Shown: piece after piece, positions 34,379-42,738 of the stretch
How the letters are laid out: the number at the start of each line of letters is the position of its first letter
Position numbering within the stretch: the first letter of the stretch is position 1
Assembly: GCA_947490345.1 (NCBI GenBank)
Contig: CANLGL010000012.1
Coordinates: 1 to 64,000 of the forward strand
Direction of reading: 5' to 3'
DNA length: 64,000 nt
DNA from: Deltaproteobacteria bacterium
Lineage (GTDB): Bacteria > Myxococcota_A > UBA796 > SXON01
Notes under the pieces: generated by a model
Database searches by the model: none
Told to the model about the DNA's origin: nothing
What the model saw: only the letters and a program-made list of their open reading frames with translations
Position numbers and translations under genes: made by a program

Positions 34379-35431
34379 ATGCCCTCTCCCTACGGAACCG
34401 CGTCCACGCCCGCGCGTGGCGCCCGGATCTTGATCGTCGACGACGAACCGCTGAATCTACAGGTCTTCGACTACAACTTCTCGGACGAATACTCCTTGTT
34501 GTTCGCGGCTTCGGCCGCCGAAGCGCTGGAGGTTCTTCGACAGGAGCGTGTCGCGGTGGTCATCGCCGACCATCGGATGCCGGGAATGTTGGGCTTGGAC
34601 CTTCTGGCGCTTTTGGCAAAGGAACAGCCTCAGGTCGTGCGTATGTTGCTTACCGCACACACCGACGTGCCATTGTTGCTGGATGCCGTCAATCGGGGCG
34701 TATTGTTCCGGTATATTTCGAAGCCCTGGGACGCCGACCACATGCGCCAGGACATCAAACACGCCTTGGCGCGCCATGTCCAGGACGCCGAGTCTCAGCG
34801 CCTCATGGGGCTCTCGAGCCTGGTGCTGCACGGTTGGGGGACGGTCGCCGCGGCGCTCCAGGGCGAGCTCGCGGGGGTCCTGCGGGTGATGGACGGCCAG
34901 ACGGACTCGGTCGATGCGGCGCGACGGGTGCGTACCCTGCATGACAACGCCCGCCTCGCGGCCGAACGTGAGCAGGTCACCTCGCAAGCGTGCGAGCCTC
35001 GGCCGCTCGTGGACGCCGCGCTCGCTTCGGTCGGCGGTCGCCTGCGGCGAGCCGAGGTTGACGTCGACGTGGACCAGGATGGGGCCGCTCGCATCTTCGG
35101 CGTGCCCGCGCGCCTCACGGAGGCGCTCACGGCCGTCATCCTCAACGCGATTGACTCGCTCGAGCGTCGGCCCCTTCCGCGGCGCCTCACGGTGCGCATC
35201 GTCGTATCTGGCGAGGGGCCGGTTCGCATCGTGGTCGGCGACGGTGGCGCAATCCCCGCGGCCGTGGTCGCCAACGCCACCCAGCTCTTCTTCAGTGGCC
35301 GCGACGGTGCGGGGCTCGGCCTCCCGGTCGCGGCGGCAATCATGACGCAGCATGGCGGCCGGCTGGACCTGTCGGGCGCCGACCGGGGTGAGGTCGCTCT
35401 GGTCCTCACCCCCTGGGACCGGACCGCGTGA
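34379..35431 (+). CDS. response regulator receiver fused to a histidine-kinase-type ATPase
   Basis: A 350-residue cytoplasmic protein. Residues 14-130 form a receiver with the acidic pair in ILIVDDEP, the phospho-acceptor Asp64 in IADHRMPG and Lys in YISKPWD. A helical middle (about 135-205) lacks a clear HisKA H-box, although one His lies in LVLHGWG. The C-terminus (about 210-348) is a HATPase_c domain: AVILNAIDSLE (N-box), VGDGGAIPA (G1-like) and GAGLGLPVAAAIM (G2). Order REC-ATPase without an N-terminal sensor suggests a relay node. Its TGA overlaps the GTG of the PilZ fusion gene (GTGA). Confidence 0.82.
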   Translation: MPSPYGTASTPARGARILIVDDEPLNLQVFDYNFSDEYSLLFAASAAEALEVLRQERVAVVIADHRMPGMLGLDLLALLAKEQPQVVRMLLTAHTDVPLLLDAVNRGVLFRYISKPWDADHMRQDIKHALARHVQDAESQRLMGLSSLVLHGWGTVAAALQGELAGVLRVMDGQTDSVDAARRVRTLHDNARLAAEREQVTSQACEPRPLVDAALASVGGRLRRAEVDVDVDQDGAARIFGVPARLTEALTAVILNAIDSLERRPLPRRLTVRIVVSGEGPVRIVVGDGGAIPAAVVANATQLFFSGRDGAGLGLPVAAAIMTQHGGRLDLSGADRGEVALVLTPWDRTA

Positions 35432-38214
35432 ACGGAGCCCTCCCCAAGCGCACCAATCCCCGACGCCGCACGCTGTTGCGGCTGGAGGCGGGGGCTCACG
35501 ACCGCGAACGGGTCACCAACCTCTCGGTCAACGGGATGTTCGTGACCGGCGCCACCGTCGCCGACGCCGAGCGGGGTGCGCTCTGGATTCCCGGAGAAGA
35601 CCGTCCCTTCGAGCTGACCTTCCGGCATGTATACCAGCGGCCCAGCGGCATCGGCGTGCACTTCGACCCGGTCGATCGCCGCACCCGCAGTGAGCTGCAG
35701 GCGTACGTCCATCATCACCACGAGCAGGCGCGGCTCCAGGCCATCGAGGCCCAGCTGCTGGGCGCCCCGGCCAACCTCAAGCCCATCGCCGAACGCGAGA
35801 GCACCAATGCGGTGCTTCGGCCCATGGAAAAGTCCCGCCACCCGCTGCGCATCCACCCCCGCGCCGGTCATCCCGGGATTCTGTCGCGTATCGCAGCGAT
35901 CGATGAGTACAATTCGAGAATCACTTTGCTACTGGACGCGCCGGCGCAATTCGATGAGTTCGACCCGGTCTTCCTGTCGATGAACCAGGGTCAGGCGCTC
36001 TATCTGGCGGATACGGTGGTCGAGAGCCGGTCGGGTGCAGTCGCCACCATCATGCTCCCCGAACGCCTGTTCCGTCCCGAGCGGCGACGGCTTGAGCGCG
36101 AGGGAGTGGCGGCGACGCACCTGCGTTTTTTCGTCGGCAGGCAAGAACGTAGCGCACAGGTCTTTCAGTGCGATGCCAACGGCCTCGCAGTGCTCGCCGC
36201 CACCGAGGAGGCGTTGGGCCTTTCGGTGGGCGATGTCTACGCGGGCTGTCGCCTGGTCAGGTCCGCCGGGTTCCGAGAGCTGCAGCCGCTCCGGGTGGCC
36301 TGGCGCCAGCGTCAGCCGGACGGCCAGGTCGCGATTGGTTTTGAGCGGGTGCTGCCACGAACCCCGCTGTCGTTGGCGGAGCAGAGCCTTGCGCTCAAGC
36401 CACCCACACGCGCACAGAAGGCGGTGGCCACGATCGAACATCTGGTTGGCAGCGCCCTGGGTCGGGTCGGGATTGGTGACGCGCCTGCGGTGCAGCCGTG
36501 GGTCATGTCGGACCAGGAGGGCCGCCCACTGGTCCACCTGGTCAACGCGACCTTCGACCTCACCCGCCCGCCGGCCGAGTTCACGGTGGTGCTCATTCCG
36601 CCGCCGTACGGCCGCACCAAGGAGACACCGAGCGTCCTTGCGCTCACGCTCGTCGAGACCTTCCGGGCAGCCCGCCTCCCGGTCCTGGTCCTGCGCTGGG
36701 ACGGCATCAATCATGTCGGGGAGTCCTGGCGTGACGAGCGGTGCGGGGCCGCGGAGCATGCCATGCTCCGCTACACCCAGTCCCAGGCCGTGCAGGACCT
36801 CGCCACGACCGTGGCGTCGCTCCGGGCAAGGTTCGTTGGCCAGAAGATGCGTACCGTTGTGGTCAGCTTCTCACTTGCGGCTGTCGCGACGCGGCGGTAC
36901 CTGGCGGCCGGGGGTCCTGGCATCGACTACTGGATTTCGGCGATGGGGGCGGCCGACGCGCGCGACACGATCCAGAACGGCAACGGCGGGGTCGATCTGG
37001 TGGGCATGAAGCGCCGCGGCGAGAACCTTGGCATTCGCCTGATCCACGGCCACCTGGTCGACGCCGACCGGCACTGCCAGGACCTGCTCGATCACGGCTT
37101 CGCCGACCTCGAGGACGCCCGACACGACATGGCGCTGATCACCCAGCCGGTGACGTGGTTGTGCGGTCGCCACGACTTCTGGGTCAACGTCCACCGCGTG
37201 ATGGACGCGATGACCGTTCCGGCGAGCGGCGCCCGAGATGTCATCGAACTCCCGACCGGTCATTTCCTTCGAACGAGCACGGAGGCGCTCGCGACTTTTC
37301 GTTTCATCGGGGAGCGCTGTGTACAGCAGCTCCACGGGCGGACGGTCAAGGGGCTCACCCCACCGACCTGGGTGATGGAGGGCACCCTGAAGAACGAACG
37401 GTCTCGGCTTCGGGAAACTCCCTTCGACGCGGTGGTCTACTGGCGCGACTACCTGCTCGGAAACCGCGACAACCCGCTCGGCTTCGACCTGCTCGCCCTC
37501 ACCGACGAGTACGAGCAGCTGATGAACGTCCAGATCGAGCGCTTGGGGCTCGCGTCCGGCATGCGCGTGGTCGATCTCGGTTGCGGGACGGGAAATGCCC
37601 TGGCGACGATGGTCCGGAGCGTCGGCGACCGCGCGCCCGGCTTGGTGATCGACGCCGTCGACCTGGTCCCGGAAGTGTTGGAACGCGCGCGCCGGAACGT
37701 GGCGGCCGCGGCCTCTGAGATCGGAGTGGCGCCGCCGACCATCCGCTATCAGGTGGTGGACCTGACGCTGCGAGAGAGGCCGAACCTTCCCTTTGCGCAG
37801 GGCAGCGTCGATGCCGTGCTCATGTCGCTGGTGCTACCCTACGTCGGCGAGCCCGGCCCGCTGCTCGACGAAGTGGTCCGGATCCTTCGGCCCGGCGGCC
37901 GCCTCGTCGTCTCTACACTCCGCCCGGATGTCGACATGAGCGGGACAGTGGCACGCTTGCGGCAGAAGCTGGAGCGCGGCGACACCCAGGTCCTGGAGGG
38001 CTGGGGCGCGGCCCGGTTGGGCAGCGCGCTCCGCGACTACCTCAACCGAGCTGCGAGCCTGCTCGAGTTCGAGCTCGATGGTCGTTTCCGCTTCCATGAG
38101 CGAGAGGAGCTGGAGGCGCGCATTCGCCGCCACGGGCTCGTCGTCCAGGCGGTTGAGCCCACGTTCGGCGACCCACCCCTGGCGCTGGTGTTGACGGCCA
38201 CCAAGGATGGCTGA
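35428..38214 (+). CDS. PilZ / LuxD-like acyl-ACP thioesterase / methyltransferase fusion
   Basis: 928 residues, GTG start. An N-terminal PilZ domain (about 10-95) keeps both c-di-GMP motifs, R14-x3-R18 and N31-L-S-V-N-G36. A second YcgR/PilZ-like segment (about 140-310) has a degenerate motif (CDANGLAVLA). Residues about 355-630 match LuxD, the myristoyl-ACP thioesterase of bioluminescence: RWDGINHVG parallels LuxD's DSLHHVG, and the triad is visible as Ser480 (VVSFSLA), Asp583 (RHDFWV) and His612 (PTGHF). Residues about 700-925 are a class I methyltransferase (VVDLGCGTGNALATM). This suggests release and methylation of an acyl chain under c-di-GMP control, possibly the chain made by the divergent synthase. 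The next gene overlaps its end by 8 bp. Confidence 0.82.
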   Translation: MNGALPKRTNPRRRTLLRLEAGAHDRERVTNLSVNGMFVTGATVADAERGALWIPGEDRPFELTFRHVYQRPSGIGVHFDPVDRRTRSELQAYVHHHHEQARLQAIEAQLLGAPANLKPIAERESTNAVLRPMEKSRHPLRIHPRAGHPGILSRIAAIDEYNSRITLLLDAPAQFDEFDPVFLSMNQGQALYLADTVVESRSGAVATIMLPERLFRPERRRLEREGVAATHLRFFVGRQERSAQVFQCDANGLAVLAATEEALGLSVGDVYAGCRLVRSAGFRELQPLRVAWRQRQPDGQVAIGFERVLPRTPLSLAEQSLALKPPTRAQKAVATIEHLVGSALGRVGIGDAPAVQPWVMSDQEGRPLVHLVNATFDLTRPPAEFTVVLIPPPYGRTKETPSVLALTLVETFRAARLPVLVLRWDGINHVGESWRDERCGAAEHAMLRYTQSQAVQDLATTVASLRARFVGQKMRTVVVSFSLAAVATRRYLAAGGPGIDYWISAMGAADARDTIQNGNGGVDLVGMKRRGENLGIRLIHGHLVDADRHCQDLLDHGFADLEDARHDMALITQPVTWLCGRHDFWVNVHRVMDAMTVPASGARDVIELPTGHFLRTSTEALATFRFIGERCVQQLHGRTVKGLTPPTWVMEGTLKNERSRLRETPFDAVVYWRDYLLGNRDNPLGFDLLALTDEYEQLMNVQIERLGLASGMRVVDLGCGTGNALATMVRSVGDRAPGLVIDAVDLVPEVLERARRNVAAAASEIGVAPPTIRYQVVDLTLRERPNLPFAQGSVDAVLMSLVLPYVGEPGPLLDEVVRILRPGGRLVVSTLRPDVDMSGTVARLRQKLERGDTQVLEGWGAARLGSALRDYLNRAASLLEFELDGRFRFHEREELEARIRRHGLVVQAVEPTFGDPPLALVLTATKDG

Positions 38215-40828
38215 GCCGGCTCCGTTGGCGGCTGCATTTCATGCCGACGTCCAAGCGGAGCTGGTCAAGAGCCTCCGCTTTGCGGCCACCATCGGCGTCG
38301 TGGTGGTACCAAGCTTCTACCTGCTCGATCGGATCGCGCAGCCGGAGCATGCAGGGCTCTTTTTGACGTGGCGGCTGGCCGCCTCAGCGACCTTGGCGCT
38401 GGTGGTGGCGGGCACCTACACGCGGCCCGGGCGTCGCTCGGTCACCGCGTTGGGCTACCTCGCGCTCCTGTCGGCCGCCCTGCCGGTGTCGGCGATGGTC
38501 GCCTACCTCGACCCGGGCGTGTCGCCCTACTATGCAGGGTTGACACTGGCGATGTTGTTCAACGGGGTGCTCTTTCCCTGGCGTCCGGCCCACACCGCAG
38601 CGGTCAATGCGGTGATCGCAGGGAGCTTTCTCCTCCCGGCTCTGCTGCACGGCGGCGCCGCCGACCTCGCGGCGTTCACCAACAACAGCTTCTTCGTCCT
38701 GGTGACCGCGGGCATCTCTACGATCAGCTCCTGGTCGCTGTTTCGGGAGAGGAGGCGGCGCTTCGAGCTCTCATGGTCCCTGGAGGCGCGCTCCGCGGAC
38801 CTTTCCGCTGCCAACGAGCTGCTGCGGCAGGTCGACGAGCTGAAGAACCGCTTTTTCGCGAACGTCTCCCACGAGCTCCGGACGCCGCTCACGTTGGCGT
38901 TGTCGCCGCTGGCGGCGCTGGCGCAGGATCCGGCGCTGCCAGCGGCACTGCGGCCCACGGTCAAGTCGCTCCACCTCGACATGCTCGCGTTGAGCCGACG
39001 GATCGAGGATCTGATCGACCTCGCGCGCCTCGACTCCGGGCGGCGTGATGTCGGCACCGCCCCGGTGGATCTTGGCGCCATCATCTCCCAGGTGGTGGCG
39101 GCGGCACGGCCGTTCGCCGAGCGGCAGGGCATCACGCTCCGCATCGATCTGGTCACATCCGTTCCCACCAGGGGCGACTCCGGCATCTTGGAGCAGGTGG
39201 TGTTCAACCTGCTCTCCAACGCGCTGAAGTTCACGCCGCGCGGCGGGACGGTCGGCCTACGCCTCAGCGTGATCGGACATGAACTGGCCCTCACGGTCGA
39301 CGACACCGGGCAGGGAATCGCCCCTGAGGACCAGGAGGATCTGTTCCTGCGCTTTGGGCGGTCGACGCAAACGCCCAGCGCGCGAGGCGCGGGTCTGGGC
39401 CTCGCACTGGTCAAGGAGTTCGTGGAGCTCCACGGTGGCACGGTGGCGGTCCGCTCCCGGGTTGGCGTGGGGACCAGCTTCGACGTGCGCCTTCCCACGT
39501 CACAGGGGGCGGCCGAACCGCACCGGAGCGCCCACGCGCGCCAACTGCTCCTCGACTTCGAAAGCGAGCTCGGCGTCGCCGGCGGAGCCCCGACCGGCGT
39601 GGTGCCGCCTGACGACGGACGCGCGCTGGTGATGGTCGTCGAGGACAACGCCCGCCTCCGTCAGTTCGTCAGCAGCTCGCTCGCCGACGATTTTCGTGTG
39701 ATTGAGGCTGCCGACGGATTGGAAGCCTTGGAGTTGCTTCGGTCGGTCAGCCCCGTGGTGATCGTGTGCGACATGATGATGCCGCGGATGGACGGCCGCG
39801 GGCTGGTCAGCGCGGTGCGGGGCGATCCGGCCCTCCGTACGCTACCGGTGATCCTGTTGACCGCCCATGGCGATGCCGAAGTGCGCGACGACGCCTTGGA
39901 GCTCGGCGCCTCCGACTTCCTCACCAAGCCCTTCTCGGTGCGGGAGTTGCGCGCCCGCGTTCGGAACTTCGTGGTGCTGCGGTCCGCGGAGGTGTCCCTT
40001 TCCAACACCAACGCCGCGCTGGGCACGGCGCTTGCCGAGGTCCGCGAGGCGCAGGTCCGTGCCGTTCGCGCCGAGAAGCTCGCCGCCATCGGACAGCTGG
40101 CGTCCGGAATCGGGCACGAGGTGAAAAACCCAGTGAATTTCCTGCTCAACTTCGCGCGGCCGTCTCGCAGCCGACTGGCGAAGATCGGCAGCTCGGTGGA
40201 GAAGTTGGAAGGCGGCCGCCCGATCCTGGCCGAGGTGGCGTCTGTGGCCGAAGCGTTGGACCGGATCGTGGAGGGCGGCGAACGCATCGTGACCATCGTC
40301 AACGGGCTGCAGGCGTTCGCGCGCGGAGGGCAGGCGCGGGTGCCGGTCAGCGTCGACGAGGAGGTGGCCGCGGTGCTCCGGATGACCGAGTCGTCCATGC
40401 CGCCGGGCGTGACGTTGGTCGTGGAGCTGGGGGCTGTCGGCTCGGTCCTGGGCAGCCCCGTGAGCGTGGGGGCGGTCACGCTCAACCTCGTCTCCAACGC
40501 GGTGCAGGCGCTGGATGGGCCGGGCCGGGTGTGGGTGGAGACCTCCGTTTCCGGCGACGACGTCGTCTTGGTCGTGCGGGACGAGGGCCGCGGCATTTCC
40601 GAGGGCGACCGCGCGCGCATCTGGGATCCGTTTTTCACCACGCGAGCGGCGGGCGAGGGCCTCGGCCTCGGCCTCGCGCTCGTACACCGCATCATTCACG
40701 ACGACATGGGCGGGCAAGTCGATGTGGAGAGCGAGCTGGGAAAGGGAACGACCTTCCGGGTGCGAATGCCCCGGACCGGGGGGGACCACGTCACGGCGTG
40801 GTCCGACCTGAGTCAACCTGCGTACTGA
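38207..40828 (+). CDS. multi-TM hybrid histidine kinase with two kinase cores
   Basis: 873 residues. About six membrane helices lie within residues 20-190. A HisKA domain follows with His222 in NVSHELRTPL, then HATPase_c (NLLSNALKFTP, DDTGQGIAPEDQ, GAGLGLALVKEF). A receiver covers about 465-585 (MVVEDNARLR, VIVCDMMMPRMDG, DFLTKPFS). A second kinase core follows: GQLASGIGHEVKNPVNFLL and a HATPase_c with NLVSNAVQAL, RDEGRGISEGD and GLGLGLALVHRII. It probably autophosphorylates and passes phosphate through its own receiver to neighbouring receivers. It overlaps the PilZ fusion gene by 8 bp and is convergent with the EAL gene 10 bp away. Confidence 0.88.
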   Translation: MAEPAPLAAAFHADVQAELVKSLRFAATIGVVVVPSFYLLDRIAQPEHAGLFLTWRLAASATLALVVAGTYTRPGRRSVTALGYLALLSAALPVSAMVAYLDPGVSPYYAGLTLAMLFNGVLFPWRPAHTAAVNAVIAGSFLLPALLHGGAADLAAFTNNSFFVLVTAGISTISSWSLFRERRRRFELSWSLEARSADLSAANELLRQVDELKNRFFANVSHELRTPLTLALSPLAALAQDPALPAALRPTVKSLHLDMLALSRRIEDLIDLARLDSGRRDVGTAPVDLGAIISQVVAAARPFAERQGITLRIDLVTSVPTRGDSGILEQVVFNLLSNALKFTPRGGTVGLRLSVIGHELALTVDDTGQGIAPEDQEDLFLRFGRSTQTPSARGAGLGLALVKEFVELHGGTVAVRSRVGVGTSFDVRLPTSQGAAEPHRSAHARQLLLDFESELGVAGGAPTGVVPPDDGRALVMVVEDNARLRQFVSSSLADDFRVIEAADGLEALELLRSVSPVVIVCDMMMPRMDGRGLVSAVRGDPALRTLPVILLTAHGDAEVRDDALELGASDFLTKPFSVRELRARVRNFVVLRSAEVSLSNTNAALGTALAEVREAQVRAVRAEKLAAIGQLASGIGHEVKNPVNFLLNFARPSRSRLAKIGSSVEKLEGGRPILAEVASVAEALDRIVEGGERIVTIVNGLQAFARGGQARVPVSVDEEVAAVLRMTESSMPPGVTLVVELGAVGSVLGSPVSVGAVTLNLVSNAVQALDGPGRVWVETSVSGDDVVLVVRDEGRGISEGDRARIWDPFFTTRAAGEGLGLGLALVHRIIHDDMGGQVDVESELGKGTTFRVRMPRTGGDHVTAWSDLSQPAY

Positions 40829-40838
40829 CGCCGCGCCG

Positions 40839-41954
40839 CTATTCTCCCTGGCCCCACTCCGGCGTTGGCCGACCCAGGTGGTAGCCCTGCAAGTAGTGTG
40901 CGCCGCACTGGTAGGCGGTCTCCTCCTCCGCCGCGGTCTCAACGCCCTCGGCGATGAGCTCCGCCCCGGTCGCCGAGGCAAAGCTCGCCAACAACTGCAG
41001 GAGCCGCTGCTTCCGCGGCTCGCGGTCGGCGTTGCGGACGATGGACATGTCCGCCTTGATGAACGCAGGGGCCAACTCAGCCAGGACCGAGAGGCTGTTG
41101 TACCCGCTGCCGATGTCGTCCACGGCGATGCGGAAGCCGCGGCGGCCCAACTCCTGGATGGCGTCTTCGGCGCCCAGAAAGTCCGACAGCGGCGCGCGCT
41201 CGGTGATCTCGAGCACCACGCGGTCGGCCCACGGCTCCAGCGGTGCAAACCCGCTGACGCCCTCGGCTGAGCCGAATTGGGCCGGGTGGGTGTTCACGAA
41301 AAGCGTCAGGCTCGGCGGAACCCGCTGCAGCCAGCCAGCCGCCATACTGTTGACCATCGCACCGAGGTGTTGCACCCGATCGCATCGTTCGACCGCGTCC
41401 AACACGCTCTGGGGGCCATCCAGGCGCGCGTGGCGGGACCGCAGCAAGAGCTCGGCGGCGAAGAGCCTGCGGGTGCCCGCGCGGACGATTGGCTGCAAGG
41501 CGAGGGACAGCAGGTCGCCGTCCACACACTCCTGGAAGAGCCTGGAGTGCGACGCGGAGTCGGTCGCGTGGCCGACCGCCTGCCGGACGTGGGCGACCGT
41601 CTCTTCCAGGTGGCGGATCTCGGCCTCAAGCTGCTCGACCTGGAAAGGGCGCCGCAGGACACGATGGGCGAGCCCCGCTGACAGGGCCCGGTCTGCTTCT
41701 TTGTTGGACGCCGCCGCGACGAGCACGCGCATGCCGCCCGGCGCGCTTTCGCGGGCGCGGGAGAGCAGCTCGATCACCTCGGCGACGCCCAGCTCGTCTG
41801 AGGCCAGGAGCACGTCCACCCGCCGCGACGCGATGCGGTCCATGGCCTCCGCCGAGGTGGCGACCGCATCGACAACATGGCCCGCCTGCGTGAGCACGCG
41901 GTAGACGGAGCGACGCATCGCTTCGTTGCCGTCGGCGAGGACGATGTGTGCCAT
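40839..41954 (-). CDS. degenerate receiver fused to an EAL-type c-di-GMP phosphodiesterase
   Basis: 371 residues from ATG 41954. The N-terminal receiver-like domain (1-120) is degenerate: only one residue of the acidic pair remains (LADGNE), the phospho-acceptor position reads Ala/Ser (VLLASDE), and the usual Lys is Arg (LRRPF). The EAL domain (about 140-365) keeps the residues expected for metal binding and catalysis: the first Glu in ELLLR, Asn in FVNTHP, Glu in LEITER, the Asp pair in VDDIGSGY, Lys in FIKADMS and Glu in AEGVET. It should therefore hydrolyse c-di-GMP, opposing PilZ activation in the adjacent operon. The 88 bp upstream contain an 11-bp G-run and a GTTAC element. Confidence 0.82.
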   Translation of the reverse strand: MAHIVLADGNEAMRRSVYRVLTQAGHVVDAVATSAEAMDRIASRRVDVLLASDELGVAEVIELLSRARESAPGGMRVLVAAASNKEADRALSAGLAHRVLRRPFQVEQLEAEIRHLEETVAHVRQAVGHATDSASHSRLFQECVDGDLLSLALQPIVRAGTRRLFAAELLLRSRHARLDGPQSVLDAVERCDRVQHLGAMVNSMAAGWLQRVPPSLTLFVNTHPAQFGSAEGVSGFAPLEPWADRVVLEITERAPLSDFLGAEDAIQELGRRGFRIAVDDIGSGYNSLSVLAELAPAFIKADMSIVRNADREPRKQRLLQLLASFASATGAELIAEGVETAAEEETAYQCGAHYLQGYHLGRPTPEWGQGE

Positions 41955-42042
41955 CGTGGCGTCCGGTAACGCGCTTGGCGCGTTGGAGGCGGGGGGGGGG
42001 GGAGGCGTGGGAGCCCGCCGGCTGGTTGGGGCCCGCGCCGCC

Positions 42043-42636
42043 TCATCCGCGCGGTAAGCGAAGCGCGCGGATGAGGGCCCTTTCCGTATCGGGGCCGCTG
42101 AGGCCGTCGATCCGCGCGAGCGCGAGGCCGTGGACCGCCGAGGCCAAATAGGTAGCCCGGTCGAGATCGCGACGCGCGCCGAGGGCGGTTTCCAGGGCGC
42201 GGCGCGGGGACGAGACCGTGAGCATGCCATGGAGTCCCCGCACGGCTGAACCCGGTGCATGCCAGCCCTCGCCGGAGATCAGGCGGTAGAGGTTGGCGTG
42301 GGTGGCGGCGAAGGCGACCCAGCGTCCAGCGGCCTGCTGGAGGGCGACCGGTTGGCCGCTTACGACCCGCGCTTCCACCAGGAGCAGTTCGAGCGCGGAC
42401 TCGGCCACGGCCGCACGCATGCCCGCCAGGTTTCCGAACAGGCGAACCAGCGAGGTGGCCGTGACGCCGAGGTCACGCGCGAGGCCGCGGAGGCTGAGCG
42501 CGCAGGGCCCGAAGAGGGCGACGATCTGCCGCCCGCGGGCAAGGGCGGAGGGCGCCAGATTCCCGTGGTGGTAGCTGCGCTTGCGGGTCCAACCGTCGGC
42601 GACGGGGGGCTGGGGACGGGGGGTGGTGCTGTCCAT
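42043..42636 (-). CDS. TetR-family transcriptional regulator
   Basis: 197 residues from ATG 42636. The N-terminal helix-turn-helix matches TetR regulators (KRSYHHGNLAPSAL, ALSLRGLARDLGVTATSLVRLFGN). The C-terminal ligand-binding part resembles the WHG-type TetR domain (WVAFAATHANLYRLIS). The much longer open frame that continues upstream is antisense to serA and serC and is not used. It is divergent from serA; a dyad at 42643-42663 lies just upstream of its start. Its ligand and targets are unknown. Confidence 0.82.
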   Translation of the reverse strand: MDSTTPRPQPPVADGWTRKRSYHHGNLAPSALARGRQIVALFGPCALSLRGLARDLGVTATSLVRLFGNLAGMRAAVAESALELLLVEARVVSGQPVALQQAAGRWVAFAATHANLYRLISGEGWHAPGSAVRGLHGMLTVSSPRRALETALGARRDLDRATYLASAVHGLALARIDGLSGPDTERALIRALRLPRG

Positions 42637-42642
42637 GAGTTC

Positions 42643-42663
42643 TATGTTAGCATCGTTACTATA
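42643..42663. promoter_or_regulatory. AT-rich dyad, possible TetR operator/promoter
   Basis: TATGTTAGC-ATC-GTTACTATA is an imperfect dyad (six of nine positions pair) in an otherwise GC-rich 102-bp gap. On the minus strand it contains TATAGT and TAACAT, either of which could be a -10 box for the regulator gene. Confidence 0.35.
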
Positions 42664-42738
42664 GCGCCGCAACGGGCCAAGGGTGCCTCCGGCAGCCATT
42701 CCCGTGCGGCGCGTTAGCCTCGCCGGCCGGAGCTCCCC

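Noticed and set aside
41992-42002. G-run as a phase-variation tract for the EAL gene
   Set aside because: It lies outside the coding sequence, upstream of the start, and there is no sign that its length sets a reading frame; a promoter-spacing role cannot be excluded.
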